Of a stretch of 64,000 bases of DNA, positions 35,886 through 45,628 are shown in pieces (positions within the stretch are counted from its first letter, which is position 1; each line of letters opens with the position of its first letter). The DNA is from Bradyrhizobium sp. CSA207 (GTDB lineage: Bacteria > Pseudomonadota > Alphaproteobacteria > Rhizobiales > Xanthobacteraceae): assembly GCF_029051685.1 (NCBI RefSeq), contig NZ_JAACFT010000028.1:48865-112864 (forward strand), written 5' to 3'. Both the position numbers and the translations under genes were made by a program. The notes beneath the pieces were generated by a model. That model was not told the DNA's origin, did not search any database, and saw nothing but the letters and a program-made list of their open reading frames with translations.

Positions 35886-35990
35886 AACCCGGAGACGAAG
35901 AAAACGGACGTGGTGTGGTTCACGCTGAACGATGACCGGCCGCTGTTCGCGTTCGCTGGTATCTGGACCACATTCATCGGCCTCGGGCAT
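35886..35990 (+). pseudogene. SRAP middle fragment, inverted relative to its C-terminus
   Basis: On the plus strand NPETKKTDVVWFTLNDDRPL and FAFAGIWTTF match the middle of the same SRAP family, the part that should directly precede NLVYGFLTT. It points away from the C-terminal fragment, so an inversion or rearrangement split the gene. The N-terminus is missing. Confidence 0.65.
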
Positions 35991-36447
35991 TCCAACTGTG
36001 CGTCGGCTCAAGTTGAGTCCTCATGGTACGAACGGATAAATGTGGGTGTGGGAGGCCGCGACGGTGATAGCGCGGCGGAGTAAGGGAAGAGAGTAAGTGC
36101 AATGGCAGCATCGATGCAGTTGCCGCGCGAAAGCACTGACGCTGCAAAAGGTGCTCTTCTCCACACACGTCGCGTAGCACCGATCTCCACGTTTTGCTCA
36201 TGTTGAAAATGAGGATCAGCCAGCATTTGCGGCATCCCTGTGTCATGCAGTCGTCATATTGGAGCCGGTGAGTTTTAGGGACTACGCGTTGCGCGACGGC
36301 CTTCTGTGTCAACAATGACCATGTAGCGACGACGAGCGCCGCCAACTTTGAAAGGGATAGACATTAAGCGTGAACTTCCGAGCCCAAATTTCCGTGGTTT
36401 CCCTTTGCATCAATGGAGTAACCTGTTTTCGTCTTGGGGGCGTGGGG
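35991..36447. other. No supported gene
   Basis: About 450 bases after the SRAP fragment with only short frames; nothing recognised. Confidence 0.35.
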
Positions 36448-36693
36448 ATGACGCACTACCGAGCTTACCTTTTGGATCAGCAGCACCACGTTATAAGCGT
36501 GGCCAATTTGCAGTGTGCCGACGAGCAGGAAGCACGAGAACGTGCTCAGCAGCTAGTTGATGTCAACGACATCGAGCTATGGCAACTTGATCGCCGTATT
36601 GCGGTGTTTGAGGCCGCCATAACCCGAACCTCGCAGGCGGCGGTACAGGGAAGCGTTCAGCGGCCGCAGCCCCCTACAATGAAGCCTAAGTGA
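36448..36693 (+). CDS. Small hypothetical protein (MTHYRAYLLD type)
   Basis: An 81-aa protein starting at ATG 36448 (MTHYRAYLLDQQHHVISVAN), with a GTGGGG just upstream. The pattern ADEQEARERAQQLVD...DIELWQLDRRI is one I recognise as a common small protein of Bradyrhizobium genomes, of unknown function. The longer frame from 36370 has no ribosome site and an atypical N-terminus. Confidence 0.6.
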   Translation: MTHYRAYLLDQQHHVISVANLQCADEQEARERAQQLVDVNDIELWQLDRRIAVFEAAITRTSQAAVQGSVQRPQPPTMKPK

Positions 36694-36749
36694 AGGCTGC
36701 GACGCAAAGAGGCGCACGACTCAGTTGAGCGCGAGGATGGCGGCCCCCA

Positions 36750-36923
36750 ATGAAAACGCAGAAGCCAAAGCAATGGGGCGACCGCGAGGTCCAGCAATTG
36801 TCCAAGCTGGCCCGGGCAGGAGCTGCCGTATCGAAGATAGCAGCCGAGCTGGGCCGTCACGCCGGATCAGTGAGGCGAATGGCGCGAACGATGGGCATAC
36901 TGTTGAAAAAGTCGCATCGCTGA
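36750..36923 (+). CDS. 57-aa small basic protein with a helix-turn-helix-like middle
   Basis: Reads MKTQKPKQWGDREVQQLSKL, then ARAGAAVSKIAAELGRHAGS and VRRMARTMGILLKKSHR. The AAVSKIAAELGRHAGSVRRMA segment has the spacing of a helix-turn-helix, as in small DNA-binding proteins scattered through Bradyrhizobium genomes. ATG and stop are clean. Function unknown. Confidence 0.6.
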   Translation: MKTQKPKQWGDREVQQLSKLARAGAAVSKIAAELGRHAGSVRRMARTMGILLKKSHR

Positions 36924-37593
36924 GCATCGAGCCTGCACTCGCGCATCTTGCCCATGAGCGACATCATCTTGTCGAAGAACTCGAGCGCAAGCTGGTTTCG
37001 TCCCTTGCGCGATTTCGCCTGTTGCGAGAGACTTAGCGGCAGGCTGAGCGATCTATGGTTTCTTAGACAATCGATTTTTCTTCGAGCTTTTTCATGGGCG
37101 CTGAGTTAATTCTGGCCACGGCTTCAATGGTCGTTGTATCCGGCGTTTACGCAAGTCGGCGTCGGATTCCTCAGAACGCAATCGAGAATCGCCCACCCCG
37201 CGGTGTTTATGACGCACGGCGGCGGCTCGGCACACAGCCCCGCCGAAACAATGTGCCGAGCCTAGCCGGTCTCGACTGACCGGATGAAGGCCATCATGAA
37301 GGCAGAAGGTGCTGTTTGCTAGACTGCAACACATGCTTGATTTTAGACAGGCCACAGGCGCCATGCATCGGCCTCCATTTAGGATCGAGATCGGTTTTCA
37401 GGTTCCCGCTTTTGCTGAATTTTCCGACAGTCTTTTTCATCATCGCAGGCGTGGTGCTGCTTTGGATGAATCTGCGAGCATCGCGGCGAAACAGAATCAA
37501 CCTCACACTTGAGCAGCCCGGTGAGCAGACTAAGCCTGACCAGTTCCAGAATTAACCCGCAGTGCGGACATCAATCTTAATATGACGCTTTGA
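36924..37593. other. Mostly non-coding; a possible 79-aa membrane protein
   Basis: About 670 bases. One plus-strand frame (37316-37555) contains a plausible membrane segment (NFPTVFFIIAGVVLLWMNL) followed by a basic stretch, but its N-terminal half looks random, so it is not called as a gene. Confidence 0.3.
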
Positions 37594-37938
37594 TTGCGGC
37601 GGCGCATTGCAGCGTTAGGTTTGCGGACCGGACATTGCCCCGTCCGGGTCCACCCCAGCGAGCCTTCGCGCCATCATACTCGGCGCGTCGGCTTCGTTCG
37701 CTGGCCGCGCGCGAGTATCATTTTGAAGAGGGCGTCGAAACACGAAACGCTCGATCTCGGCGAGATGCGCCGGCAGATCACGGCACTGCGCCACTCGGAA
37801 AATCTACGCATTACGTTTCTGTTGAATAGGCTGCTGATCAAGATTGCATATCTCAATGAACCGCAGAGCGCAGCTCACGCGGAGCAGCTGCGCGAAGCGT
37901 TCGCCAGAACGATGGCTGATATCGAGAAGCGCGCATGA
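37594..37938 (+). CDS. Hypothetical protein
   Basis: A 114-aa open frame whose second half (LDLGEMRRQITALRHSENLR, NRLLIKIAYLNEPQSAAHAE, LREAFARTMADIEKR) looks like a natural helical protein, while the first ~50 residues are Arg-rich and doubtful; a real start may lie internally. No domain recognised. Confidence 0.35.
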   Translation: MRRRIAALGLRTGHCPVRVHPSEPSRHHTRRVGFVRWPRASIILKRASKHETLDLGEMRRQITALRHSENLRITFLLNRLLIKIAYLNEPQSAAHAEQLREAFARTMADIEKRA

Positions 37939-38055
37939 ACAAGCCTCTTGGTAAGGCTAATAAGTAGATCACATTGCGCAAGGCCATCGCCGGGTCGAGG
38001 CTATCTGTAGCCGCGGAGCTGCCGATGTATTGCGTAAACGGCGCTTTCACGGCTA

Positions 38056-38085
38056 GGGGCCGCCGCTTCCACTAGCGGCGGCCCC
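38056..38085. repeat. Perfect 12-bp inverted repeat
   Basis: GGGGCCGCCGCT (38056-38067) and AGCGGCGGCCCC (38074-38085) form a perfect GC-rich hairpin with a 6-base loop. There is no T run, so it may be a factor-dependent terminator or a mobile small repeat. Confidence 0.6.
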
Positions 38086-38245
38086 GCCATGAGAGGCCTA
38101 GTAGGCGCGCCGCACTACTCGGGCAGCGAGGGCAGTCTCCAAAACCGGTGGGCATCTGACGAGAAGGGCCGCACGCAACTGCGACTCTGGTAAGTAATTT
38201 TGGCGGTCGGTGCCCGCCGATCGCCAACATCATCAGTCAAAAACT

Positions 38246-38278
38246 CCCGCCGGCCCCTACAGGTCGGCGGGTTTCTTT
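38246..38278 (+). terminator. Rho-independent terminator-like hairpin
   Basis: Stem CCCGCCGGC (38246-38254) pairs with GTCGGCGGG (38263-38271), followed by TTTCTTTT. No complete gene is recognised immediately upstream, so it may belong to a lost gene or a small RNA. Confidence 0.5.
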
Positions 38279-38872
38279 TGGCCGGGGCGGGACCTCTTGC
38301 AGCCGCGAAGGAACTCTAACCACGATCCGTTTGGATACAGCTTCGGGCTTCGTTTCGCATATAGGCCCGAGGCATCAGAGAAGGTAATCTTCGGCCTCAG
38401 GTTCTTCCTGAGGCCGCTTTTCCAGGTCGTCGCCGGTTCACGCTGGCCGATCGGCCTACACAAGGTCAGAAAGACGAAACGACCTCAGCTCCGGGGCAAT
38501 GCGGAGAAGCGGAGGTCGTTTGTGTCTTCTTTTGACGTTGGGGAAACGTCGCTGGGAAACCCGGCAATTGTTCCCAGAGCCGTGAGTGGACCACCTGCGT
38601 GAGTGGACCACGTGGAAGGGTTCGCGCTAATGGCCTTGGCGACTCGATTCCGCCCACGTGTATGATTCTCCTGGGCGGGGGCTTGATTCGTCATGCTGGA
38701 AAGCATCCTCGTGCTGCTGGGAATTAGGAACGCGGCCGTCCTGGTGATAGCGCTGTGGGGTACGCGGCGCCGGCCTCGACTGCACCCGCTGGCCGCTTCT
38801 GGTGACCTCGAATGCAGCTCTATCCAGTGACAGCCCGACTTTGAGCGGGTCGACAACGCTGTTCAAGACTGG

Positions 38873-40170
38873 CAGGCTGCTGAAAAATGGGTCTTGAAGG
38901 GCGATTTTCCTGATGTGCGGGCGAGGATGAGCCAATCGATGGGTGGTAAAGAGCGCTGTACGCGCAGTTTTCGCTCATGTTTGACGCTCCAGACAGACTC
39001 ACCCCGTTGCTGCCAGCATCTTCGGAATACGAACGAGATTGTAGGCTGCGGCGGTGAGCACGAAGAACCACTCGACTAGGCCTCTGCCACGATGCCGGGT
39101 CTAGACCGCCGACCGTCTTGATCCACCCGAATGGTTCTTCGATCCGCTTGCGCTTGATCGTGCTGATGCGATAGCCGGGATACCGGGTCGTGCGCGCGTC
39201 GATCGCCGAGCGGCGGTTGGTGTGGTTCTGCGAGACATGCGGCGTGCAGCCGCGCTCGCGGCAACCGGCGACAAAGTCGGCGGTGTCATAGTTCTTGTCG
39301 GCGCCCACGGTGCTGCCCGGCTTGGCGTTGTCCTCGATCATGTCGAGAGCGGTCGTTCGCTCCGCCGTACCGTTGGCCTCGGTGAGGCGCGCATCGACGA
39401 TCAGCCCGTTGCGGTTCTCCATCATCAGATGCCCACATGTGGCAGAGCTTGGCCTCCTTGCCAGCGCCCTTGTGAAACAAGCGGGCGTCGGGGTCGGTCG
39501 AAGAATGCGTGTCGTTCTTGCGCTTCTCGCCATGGAAATCGCGCTCGACATTGCGTCCCTGACCGCTGCCCGATTGCTTGCCAGATGGTGGATCGCCGCC
39601 ATCCTTCGGCACGAAGCTCTTCATGCTGGCCCAGGCTTCGATCAGCGTGCCATCGACGGAGAAGTGCTCACTGGATAACAGCCCACGCCTGCGGCAGGTT
39701 CAGCACGGTGACAAAGAACTTGGCCGCGATGTCGCCGCCGAGCAGCCGATCCCGGTTCTTGCAGAACACGGTCGCATCCCACAGCTGATCGTCCATCGAC
39801 AGACCGACGAACCAGCGGAACAACAGATTGTAGTCGAGCTGCTCCATCAACTGCCATTCCGATCGCACCGTGTAGAACGCCTGCAGCAGCAGCGCCCGCA
39901 ACAGCCGCTCCGGCGGAATCGACGGTCGGCCATGGCGGGCGTACAGCCTGGCAAAGTCGCGCGACAGATCCTTCAGCGCCGCGTCGGCCAAGTCGCGGAT
40001 CGCACGCAGCGGATGATCCGCTGGAACGCGCTGCTCCAACCGCACGTAACTGAATATGCCTTCCGACCGCTGATCTGCCCCGCGCATCGCATCCCCCAGC
40101 CCAAAGTAATCAGACACATGCACGGAATCACACTCCAACCAACTCGCAAAACGACTTTTTCAGCAGCCTG
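38873..40170 (-). mobile_element. IS5-family insertion sequence (about 1.3 kb), transposase broken
   Basis: Terminal inverted repeats CAGGCTGCTGAAAAA are seen at 38873-38887 and, reversed, at 40156-40170. Between them a minus-strand transposase starts at 40087 (MRGADQRSEGIFSYVRLEQR) and proceeds through at least three frames: PADHPLRAIRDLADAAL, GRPSIPPERLLRALLLQAFY, DGTLIEAWASMKSFVPKDGG, LTEANGTAERTTALDMI and RIEEPFGWIKTVGGL. The frameshifts make it inactive. It sits against the 5' side of the group II intron, whose start it has probably removed. No clear target duplication. Confidence 0.85.
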
Positions 40171-40443
40171 TTAGGTCAGGCTGTCGGCAAAGCTATTGAG
40201 GCACTCCAAGGCCGAAAGGTGGAGAAAACAGATAGGCGGAGCCGGAAACGATGGCTGAAGGCCCGAACGATTGAGAGAGCAAGTGGGGTTAATATCTCGT
40301 GAATAGAAAGCGGCAGAACAACCAGCAAGTGCTGGCCTTGGAACCGAAGGACCGGGGGTGAAGCTCCGGCGCACGGTGACGAGGAGACCGAACCACTCAT
40401 GGCGAAATCAGCCACCGAAAACTCGGCTTTCACAGAATAACTA

Positions 40444-41682
40444 ATGGAGGAGGTGTGCGACCGAGAGAACCTCGAAAGAGCGTGGAAGCGCGTTAAAAGG
40501 AACAAAGGAAGCCCTGGCGTTGATGGGATGACCATCGACGACGCGAAGGCATTCCTGCGTCAGCACTGGCCAAACATTCGGTCTCAACTGCTCGACGGGA
40601 ACTATCGGCCGCAGCCGGTTAAGCGGGTCGAAATCCCGAAGCCGGATGGCGGGGTCAGGAAACGCGGCGTCCCCTGTGTCGTCGACCGCCTGATTCAACA
40701 AGCCGTGTTGCAAGTTCTCCAAGAGCCGATGCGATCTGACGTTTTCGGAGCACAGTTTCGGATTTCGGCCGGGGCGGTCCGCTCACCAGGCTGTAGCCTA
40801 GGCACAGCGTTACGTCGCCGATGGCTACAACGTAGTGGTTGATCTCGACTTGGAAAAATTTTTCGACCGAGTTAACCACGACATCCTGATGTCGCGCGTC
40901 GCCGCACGGATACCCGATAAACGCGTGCTCAAGCTTATCCGGGCATTCCTGAATGCCGGGGTATTGGAAGACGGTTTGGTCCGACCGGTGGACGAAGGGA
41001 CCCCGCAAGGCGGTCCGCTCTCGCCCTTCCTCAGCAATATCGTGCTCGACGATCTCGACAAGGAATTGGCTCGACGTGGTCACCGGTTCTGCCGTTACGC
41101 GGATGACTGCAACATTTATGTTCGCAGCCACCACGCCGGCGAACGGGTGAGGGCCTCGATAAGCCGGTTCCTGACCGACAAGCTCCGCTTGAAAGTCAAC
41201 GAGGCCAAAAGCGCGGTGGCGCGACCCGAGGAACGTAAATTTCTCGGATTCAGCATTGCGAATGACGGGAGCGAGCGACGCATTGCGCCGAAAGCTCTCG
41301 ACAAGTTCAAAGACCGAATCCGGGAAATCACATGCCGGACGCGAGGGATCAGTGCGCAGCAGATGATCGCAGACCTCACGCCATACTCATCGGATGGCGC
41401 GGGTACTTCGGCTTCTGTCAGACCCCGCGCGTGCTAACGAACCTGGAAGCCTGGATCCGCCGGAGACTGCGTTTGTATCTCTGGCGGCAATGGCGGAACG
41501 GGCATGACCGATTCACAGAGCTTCGCCGCCTCGGCATCGCGAAGTTCGCCGCATCGGTCGCTGCCGGTTCACCGACGGGACTCTGGCGCATGTCCGGACA
41601 CCCAGCGGTTCAACACGCCCTACGAAATCATGTGTTCGACTCTCTTGGTCTCCCCCGAATCTTCAAGCCTGTGCCGGCTTAA
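40444..41682 (+). pseudogene. Group II intron reverse transcriptase/maturase, disrupted
   Basis: Begins MEEVCDRENLERAWKRVKRN, then KGSPGVDGMTIDDAKAF and KPDGGVRKRGVPCVVDRLIQ. After about 40740 the frame shifts, and an in-frame TAG (where CAG is expected in AVAQAQRYVADGY) follows. It then continues with VVDLDLEKFFDRVNHDILM, GTPQGGPLSPFLSNIVLDDL and the catalytic CRYADDCNIYV (YADD). A second frameshift near 41385 leads into the maturase end (LIGWRGYFGFCQTPRVLTNL, RLRLYLWRQWRNGHDRF). Three lesions make it inactive. Confidence 0.85.
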
Positions 41683-41689
41683 GCCAGTC

Positions 41690-41725
41690 GAACCGCCGTG
41701 GTACGGACCCGTATGCCCGGTGGTG
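41690..41725 (+). ncRNA. Group II intron domain V
   Basis: GAACCGCCGTGGTACGGACC followed by CGTATGCCCGGTGGTG folds as the conserved hairpin with the catalytic triad near its base and the expected internal bulge. It lies just after the maturase stop. Confidence 0.7.
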
Positions 41726-42100
41726 TGGGAGGGGTGGCGTCGCGAGACGTCCCCCTATCCCGATCAATCAGCTCCCTCCTCAAGTGGGTATAGGACTGCC
41801 TTGCCTATTTTGATGAACGATGGGCCGATCCTATGGGATCGCCAGTTGCGTAGCGTGCCCTCGCTGACTTGGTTGCGGTAGCACCGAACGACTTCTTCCA
41901 GAGTAAGATAGACAGGGGTGGACACAGCTTCTCCCGAGGTAAAGGAAATTGTGCAGCGGCCTGTTGCACAAAGTCGGTGCCCACGTGAATAGATCAGTAG
42001 ATCGGCTGGCGCTGGGGTGTCGCCATCTCGTCGCTCCGGCGTAAAGCTAAGTCGCTATAGCTGGCAGCAACTCGAAAATCTGAGCATCGAATGGATCATC

Positions 42101-42463
42101 GTGGCTCGAGTTTTCACGCGCGAAGAATTTTATGAGCTCGTCTGGTCCAAGCCGCTGACACATTTGGCCAAGTAGTTCGCGATCTCCCGCTTGGCTGGTG
42201 GGCAAAGAAGGCAGCTAGGAAGAAGGTGAAGCAGGCGGCATTGCCGAAAGCCAAAGCCGGGGCAGCCGACAGGATCACGATCGCCAATGCGGACCTCAGC
42301 CGTGAATCCGCTACGCTCGCGAACGTCCGTGAACAGGCGCCTAGACGCGAGGCAGAGCAGCGGAGAACCTCAAGAATTTGCCCGTCCTTCACGACATCTT
42401 TGCCCAATGCCTGCGCTGGAAGGATCGCCTTACCTGACGACGAGCGAATACTCGGTATCTGCT
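42101..42463 (+). pseudogene. Hypothetical gene, nonsense-mutated and cut by IS66
   Basis: From GTG 42101 the frame reads MARVFTREEFYELVWSKPLT, HLAK and then TAG at 42173. A later frame gives GWWAKKAARKKVKQAALPKA, KAGAADRITIANADL, consistent with an internal deletion plus frameshift in a DNA-binding-like hypothetical protein. It is cut at 42463 by the IS66 left end. No continuation was recognised on the other side. Confidence 0.5.
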
Positions 42464-42504
42464 GTAAGCGTAGCGCTGCGGCCCTTTCGATTGGCGCTTG
42501 ACGC

Positions 42505-43107
42505 CTATTTTGATCGCAGCTTGTGCCGTCGTGGCTTCCAAATTCCGGACAATGCGTTGACGGCGGCCTCGAGCGCCTTCCGGTCGACGACGTCGGGATC
42601 GAACTGTTCGGGCCCCCAGAGGCGCATACGTTCGTGCTCTGGATGTGCGGGGTCGCTGATGGCATCGAGGTATTCGGCATAGCCGGGCGCACCGCCGACG
42701 TCCTCCGGAGGACAACGACCGGCGGCCTCGAGCAGGAGGGGAAGTCCCTCTGTCGTCGTGTTGTCGAACCATTTTTCAAGCTTGATCACATGATCCCAGC
42801 TGTCGCCGAAGTCATAGAGATAACGGATCGTCTTGGCGCCGGTCTCCTGAACGATATTGGAGAGCCGCGTCTTGCGGGCATCGATAGGCTGGGGGCCAAA
42901 ATCACCGTCGGGATCAGGGATGCCCCAACGCTCTTCGCCAGCATGGAACTCGAAGAGGTGGCTATTTGTCCAGCCAAATGCCGCCTGAAGCGTCAAATGC
43001 AGCCGATCAAGGCGCAGGGTGACAGGTACGACAAGGCGACGCATCACTTCCGGTTTCACGTCCTTGAGGGTCACTCTGATCCGGACAGCGGTCGTGTTGA
43101 GGCTCAT
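42505..43107 (-). CDS. pRiA4b ORF-3-like passenger protein of the IS66 element
   Basis: A 200-aa protein of the plasmid pRiA4b ORF-3 family (RIRVTLKDVKPEVMRRLVVP; LHLTLQAAFGWTNSHLFEF; YLYDFGDSWDHVIKLE; CPPEDVGG). Family function is unknown. Its ATG overlaps the tnpC stop (43104-43107), and it lies inside the terminal repeats, so it travels as the fourth gene of the element. It is followed by about 20 bases and the left end. Confidence 0.88.
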   Translation of the reverse strand: MSLNTTAVRIRVTLKDVKPEVMRRLVVPVTLRLDRLHLTLQAAFGWTNSHLFEFHAGEERWGIPDPDGDFGPQPIDARKTRLSNIVQETGAKTIRYLYDFGDSWDHVIKLEKWFDNTTTEGLPLLLEAAGRCPPEDVGGAPGYAEYLDAISDPAHPEHERMRLWGPEQFDPDVVDRKALEAAVNALSGIWKPRRHKLRSK

Positions 43108-44669
43108 GCTGCCAACCTTGGATCGTGAGCATGCATCATGTAAGTCGATGCCCAGGGAAGCAGCTCATCCAGTTGTGACGCAGGCCAACCATTGACAAGC
43201 TTCGCGAGCACGTCGGAGAGCCAGCGCTCTGCACTGACGCCATTAAGCTTACAGGTCTCGATTAACGAAGCTAGTACTCCCCAATTTTCGGCCCCCTCGT
43301 CACAGCCGGCAAACAGGGAGTTCTTGGCGTTGAGCTTGATCGGCCGCATCGCACGCTCGACCGCATTCGTGTCCATCTCGATGCGCCCGTCATCAAGGTA
43401 GAGCGTCAGGCCGTCCCAATGACGCAGCGCATAACGCAAAGCCTTCGCCGTGTCGCTCTTCTGTGCAAGGTGATCAAGCTTTGCCTCAAACCACTGCTTC
43501 AAGGCTGCGGCTAAAGGCCGGGCATGCGCTTGTCGGCCTGCGCGGCGCTCAGCATCAGATCGGCCACGGAGTGCTTTCTCGACCGCGTAGAGTTGGGCGA
43601 TGCGCTCGAGGGCCTCGCGGGCAACCGGAGCCGGTGCCGGAGAGGCCTCGCGCTCGATCTTCACAAACTGGCGTCGCAGATGCGACCAGCAGAAGGCGAG
43701 CGTGCCCGACAGCGCGTCCGCACGCGTCTCTCGGGTCATGGTCTTGTAAGCCTCATAGCCATCGCAGTGGATGATGCCGCGATAGCCCTCAAGCAGCCGC
43801 AAGCCATGAATGGCGCCGCGGCCCGGAGCATAAGCGTAAACCACGCCAGGTGGGTCAGGTCCGGCCCAAGGCCTGTCATCGCGCGAGAGTGCCCAGAAGT
43901 AGCCGGTTTTGGTCCTGCCGCGCCCCGGATCCAGCACCGGCGCCGGGGTCTCATCGACACAGAGCTTCGAAGAGGCGAGCAACATCTCCCGCAGACGATG
44001 CCACAAGGGCTTCAATTCCTGGGCGGCATAGCCGACCCAGAAGGCGAGCGTGGAACGGTCGATGGCGATACCGTGCGTCGCCAGCATCTGCGCCTGGCGA
44101 TAGAGCGGCAAATGCCAATGATACTTGGCGTCGATCACTTGCGCGACCAGCCGCTCGGTGGGCAATCCACCCTTGATCAAGCGCTCGGGAGCGGCGTGCT
44201 GGAGGACGACACCGTGACAGGCGCGGCAGGCCAGTTTGGGCCGGCGGGTCACAATCACCCGGTATTGCACCGGAACGACGTCGAGCCTCTGACTCTCATC
44301 GCGACCAATCTCAACGAGATCGCCTTTGCAGGAGGGGCAGCAGGTTTCAGCCGGCATCAGGGTTTCGACGATGCGCGGCAAATGCTCCGGCAGCTTGCCA
44401 CGGTTGGCCCTGCGCTCGGCAGCTCTCTTCTCGCAGGTTCTGGGATTGGCGCGATCTTCGGCTGCTTCGAGAGCCGCGATGGCCTCTTCGATGTCCTCCA
44501 GAACAAGCTGAAGCTGATCAGCGTCCAGCTTTTCCGACGATCGACCGAACTGCGCATCTTTCGCAAGCTTGAGCAACCGCTCGAGCCTGGCGCAGCGATC
44601 CAGCAGAGCCGCGGCAAAGACACGCAGCTCGGCTGGATCGCTCGGCAGCTCATCAGGCAAATCACTCAT
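43104..44669 (-). CDS. tnpC: IS66 transposase TnpC
   Basis: A 521-aa transposase: N-terminal coiled region (LLDRCARLERLLKLAKDAQF, FGRSSEKLD), a zinc-ribbon-like C-x2-C (ETCCPSCKGDLVEIGRDESQ), then the DDE domain with LCVDETPAPVLDPGRGRTKT, IHCDGYEAYKTM and the C-terminal MDTNAVERAMRPIKLNAKNS. Full length and uninterrupted. It needs TnpA and TnpB, both of which are upstream. Confidence 0.93.
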   Translation of the reverse strand: MSDLPDELPSDPAELRVFAAALLDRCARLERLLKLAKDAQFGRSSEKLDADQLQLVLEDIEEAIAALEAAEDRANPRTCEKRAAERRANRGKLPEHLPRIVETLMPAETCCPSCKGDLVEIGRDESQRLDVVPVQYRVIVTRRPKLACRACHGVVLQHAAPERLIKGGLPTERLVAQVIDAKYHWHLPLYRQAQMLATHGIAIDRSTLAFWVGYAAQELKPLWHRLREMLLASSKLCVDETPAPVLDPGRGRTKTGYFWALSRDDRPWAGPDPPGVVYAYAPGRGAIHGLRLLEGYRGIIHCDGYEAYKTMTRETRADALSGTLAFCWSHLRRQFVKIEREASPAPAPVAREALERIAQLYAVEKALRGRSDAERRAGRQAHARPLAAALKQWFEAKLDHLAQKSDTAKALRYALRHWDGLTLYLDDGRIEMDTNAVERAMRPIKLNAKNSLFAGCDEGAENWGVLASLIETCKLNGVSAERWLSDVLAKLVNGWPASQLDELLPWASTYMMHAHDPRLAA

Positions 44670-44720
44670 TGGCCCGAGTCTGCCATGCTTCGCGCCTCGA
44701 TGCAGCGAAGATTTTATCTC

Positions 44721-45074
44721 CTACACAAGCGCTTTCGGCTGCGGGATTCGAGGCGCATGCATGCGTGTCCAATCCATGCCGGCCAGAAGCGCCGACAACT
44801 GCGCGGCGTTCATTCGCATGACGCCGTCAACAATCGGCGGCCACTTGAAGGCGCTGCCCTCAAGCCGCTTCCAATACAGCACAAGGCCACTGCCATCCCA
44901 GACGACGATCTTCACCCGATCAGCGCGCTTTGCACGGAAGACCACCGCCACGCCCTTCATCGGATCGTGGCCCAGCGTCTCCTTCGCCAACAGCGCCAGG
45001 CCATCCGCGCCCTTCCTAAAGTCTACAGGTCGGGTTGCAACGTAAATCATGAGGCCAGCGGGAGCCGTCAGCAT
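44721..45074 (-). CDS. tnpB: IS66 accessory protein TnpB
   Basis: A 117-aa protein with the hallmarks of IS66 Orf2: IYVATRPVDFRKGADGLALL near the N-terminus and VFRAKRADRVKIVVWDGSGL. It is needed with TnpA for transposition, but its exact role is unknown. It overlaps tnpA by 7 bases. Confidence 0.92.
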   Translation of the reverse strand: MLTAPAGLMIYVATRPVDFRKGADGLALLAKETLGHDPMKGVAVVFRAKRADRVKIVVWDGSGLVLYWKRLEGSAFKWPPIVDGVMRMNAAQLSALLAGMDWTRMHAPRIPQPKALV

Positions 45075-45544
45075 GAACGTGTCCGGCGCAACGCCACAAA
45101 CACATCACTCAGCACGGCAAGCCCAGGCGTTCCCCGCACCTCCACCCGGGCCCCCAGGAACTCAACCGTAACAGCGGCAGCTTCCGACGATCCGGACGGC
45201 GCGGCAGCCGCCGATGGCGACGTTTCCGACACCAAAGGCACGAATGTTACTGTATCCGCCGAAGCCGGCAGCACCAGTTGACCTGAACGCGCCCGGCGCC
45301 GCCAGTCATGCACCTGCTGGGGCCGGCAGCCATGGCGACGCGCGATATCTGTGACAATCGCGCCTGCCTCGAAGCTTTCCGCGGCAATCTGTGCCTTCAA
45401 ATCGTCCGGCCAGCGCTTTCGACCTGCACCAGTATACACTTCGATACGCGGCGACGGTCGTCTTATGTCGTCCGAATGGTCGTCCATTGTGAGCACCCTT
45501 GCAGAAGATGACTCTTCTAACGGTGCTCCCAAGACCGCGCACAA
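45068..45544 (-). CDS. tnpA: IS66 accessory protein TnpA
   Basis: A 158-aa helix-turn-helix protein of the IS66 Orf1 type: RKRWPDDLKAQIAAESFEAG, AIVTDIARRHGCRPQQVHDW RR. The true start could be internal (MDDHSDDIRR). It is first in the tnpABC order on the minus strand, next to the right terminal repeat. Confidence 0.88.
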   Translation of the reverse strand: MCAVLGAPLEESSSARVLTMDDHSDDIRRPSPRIEVYTGAGRKRWPDDLKAQIAAESFEAGAIVTDIARRHGCRPQQVHDWRRRARSGQLVLPASADTVTFVPLVSETSPSAAAAPSGSSEAAAVTVEFLGARVEVRGTPGLAVLSDVFVALRRTRSC

Positions 45545-45628
45545 ACAATCTGAACGGCCGCGGCGCTACGCTTACTATCCGCCGGTAGTGACCAATCATC
45601 AACTGCGGCCTGAATCACGTCACCGCCA

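Larger units (their letters stand above)
40171..41764 (+). mobile_element. Group II intron, 5'-truncated
   Basis: A structured 5' part (40171-40443) is followed by a maturase/reverse-transcriptase reading frame, then domain V (about 41690-41725) and a domain VI-like stem ending CCTATCCCGAT at about 41764, typical of a bacterial group II intron 3' end. The true 5' end (GUGYG) is not found; the IS5 element abuts at 40170. With a truncated ribozyme and a broken maturase it should neither splice nor move. Confidence 0.8.
42464..45575 (-). mobile_element. IS66-family insertion sequence, complete
   Basis: Terminal repeats GTAAGCGTAGCGCTGCGGCC (42464-42483) and, reversed, GTAAGCGTAGCGCCGCGGCC (45575-45556) match in 19 of 20 bases. 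The element is 3,112 bases and carries tnpA, tnpB and tnpC plus a fourth gene at its 3' end. Flanks TATCTGCT (left) and TATCCGCC (right) are probably the 8-base target duplication with two later substitutions. All four frames look intact. Confidence 0.9.
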
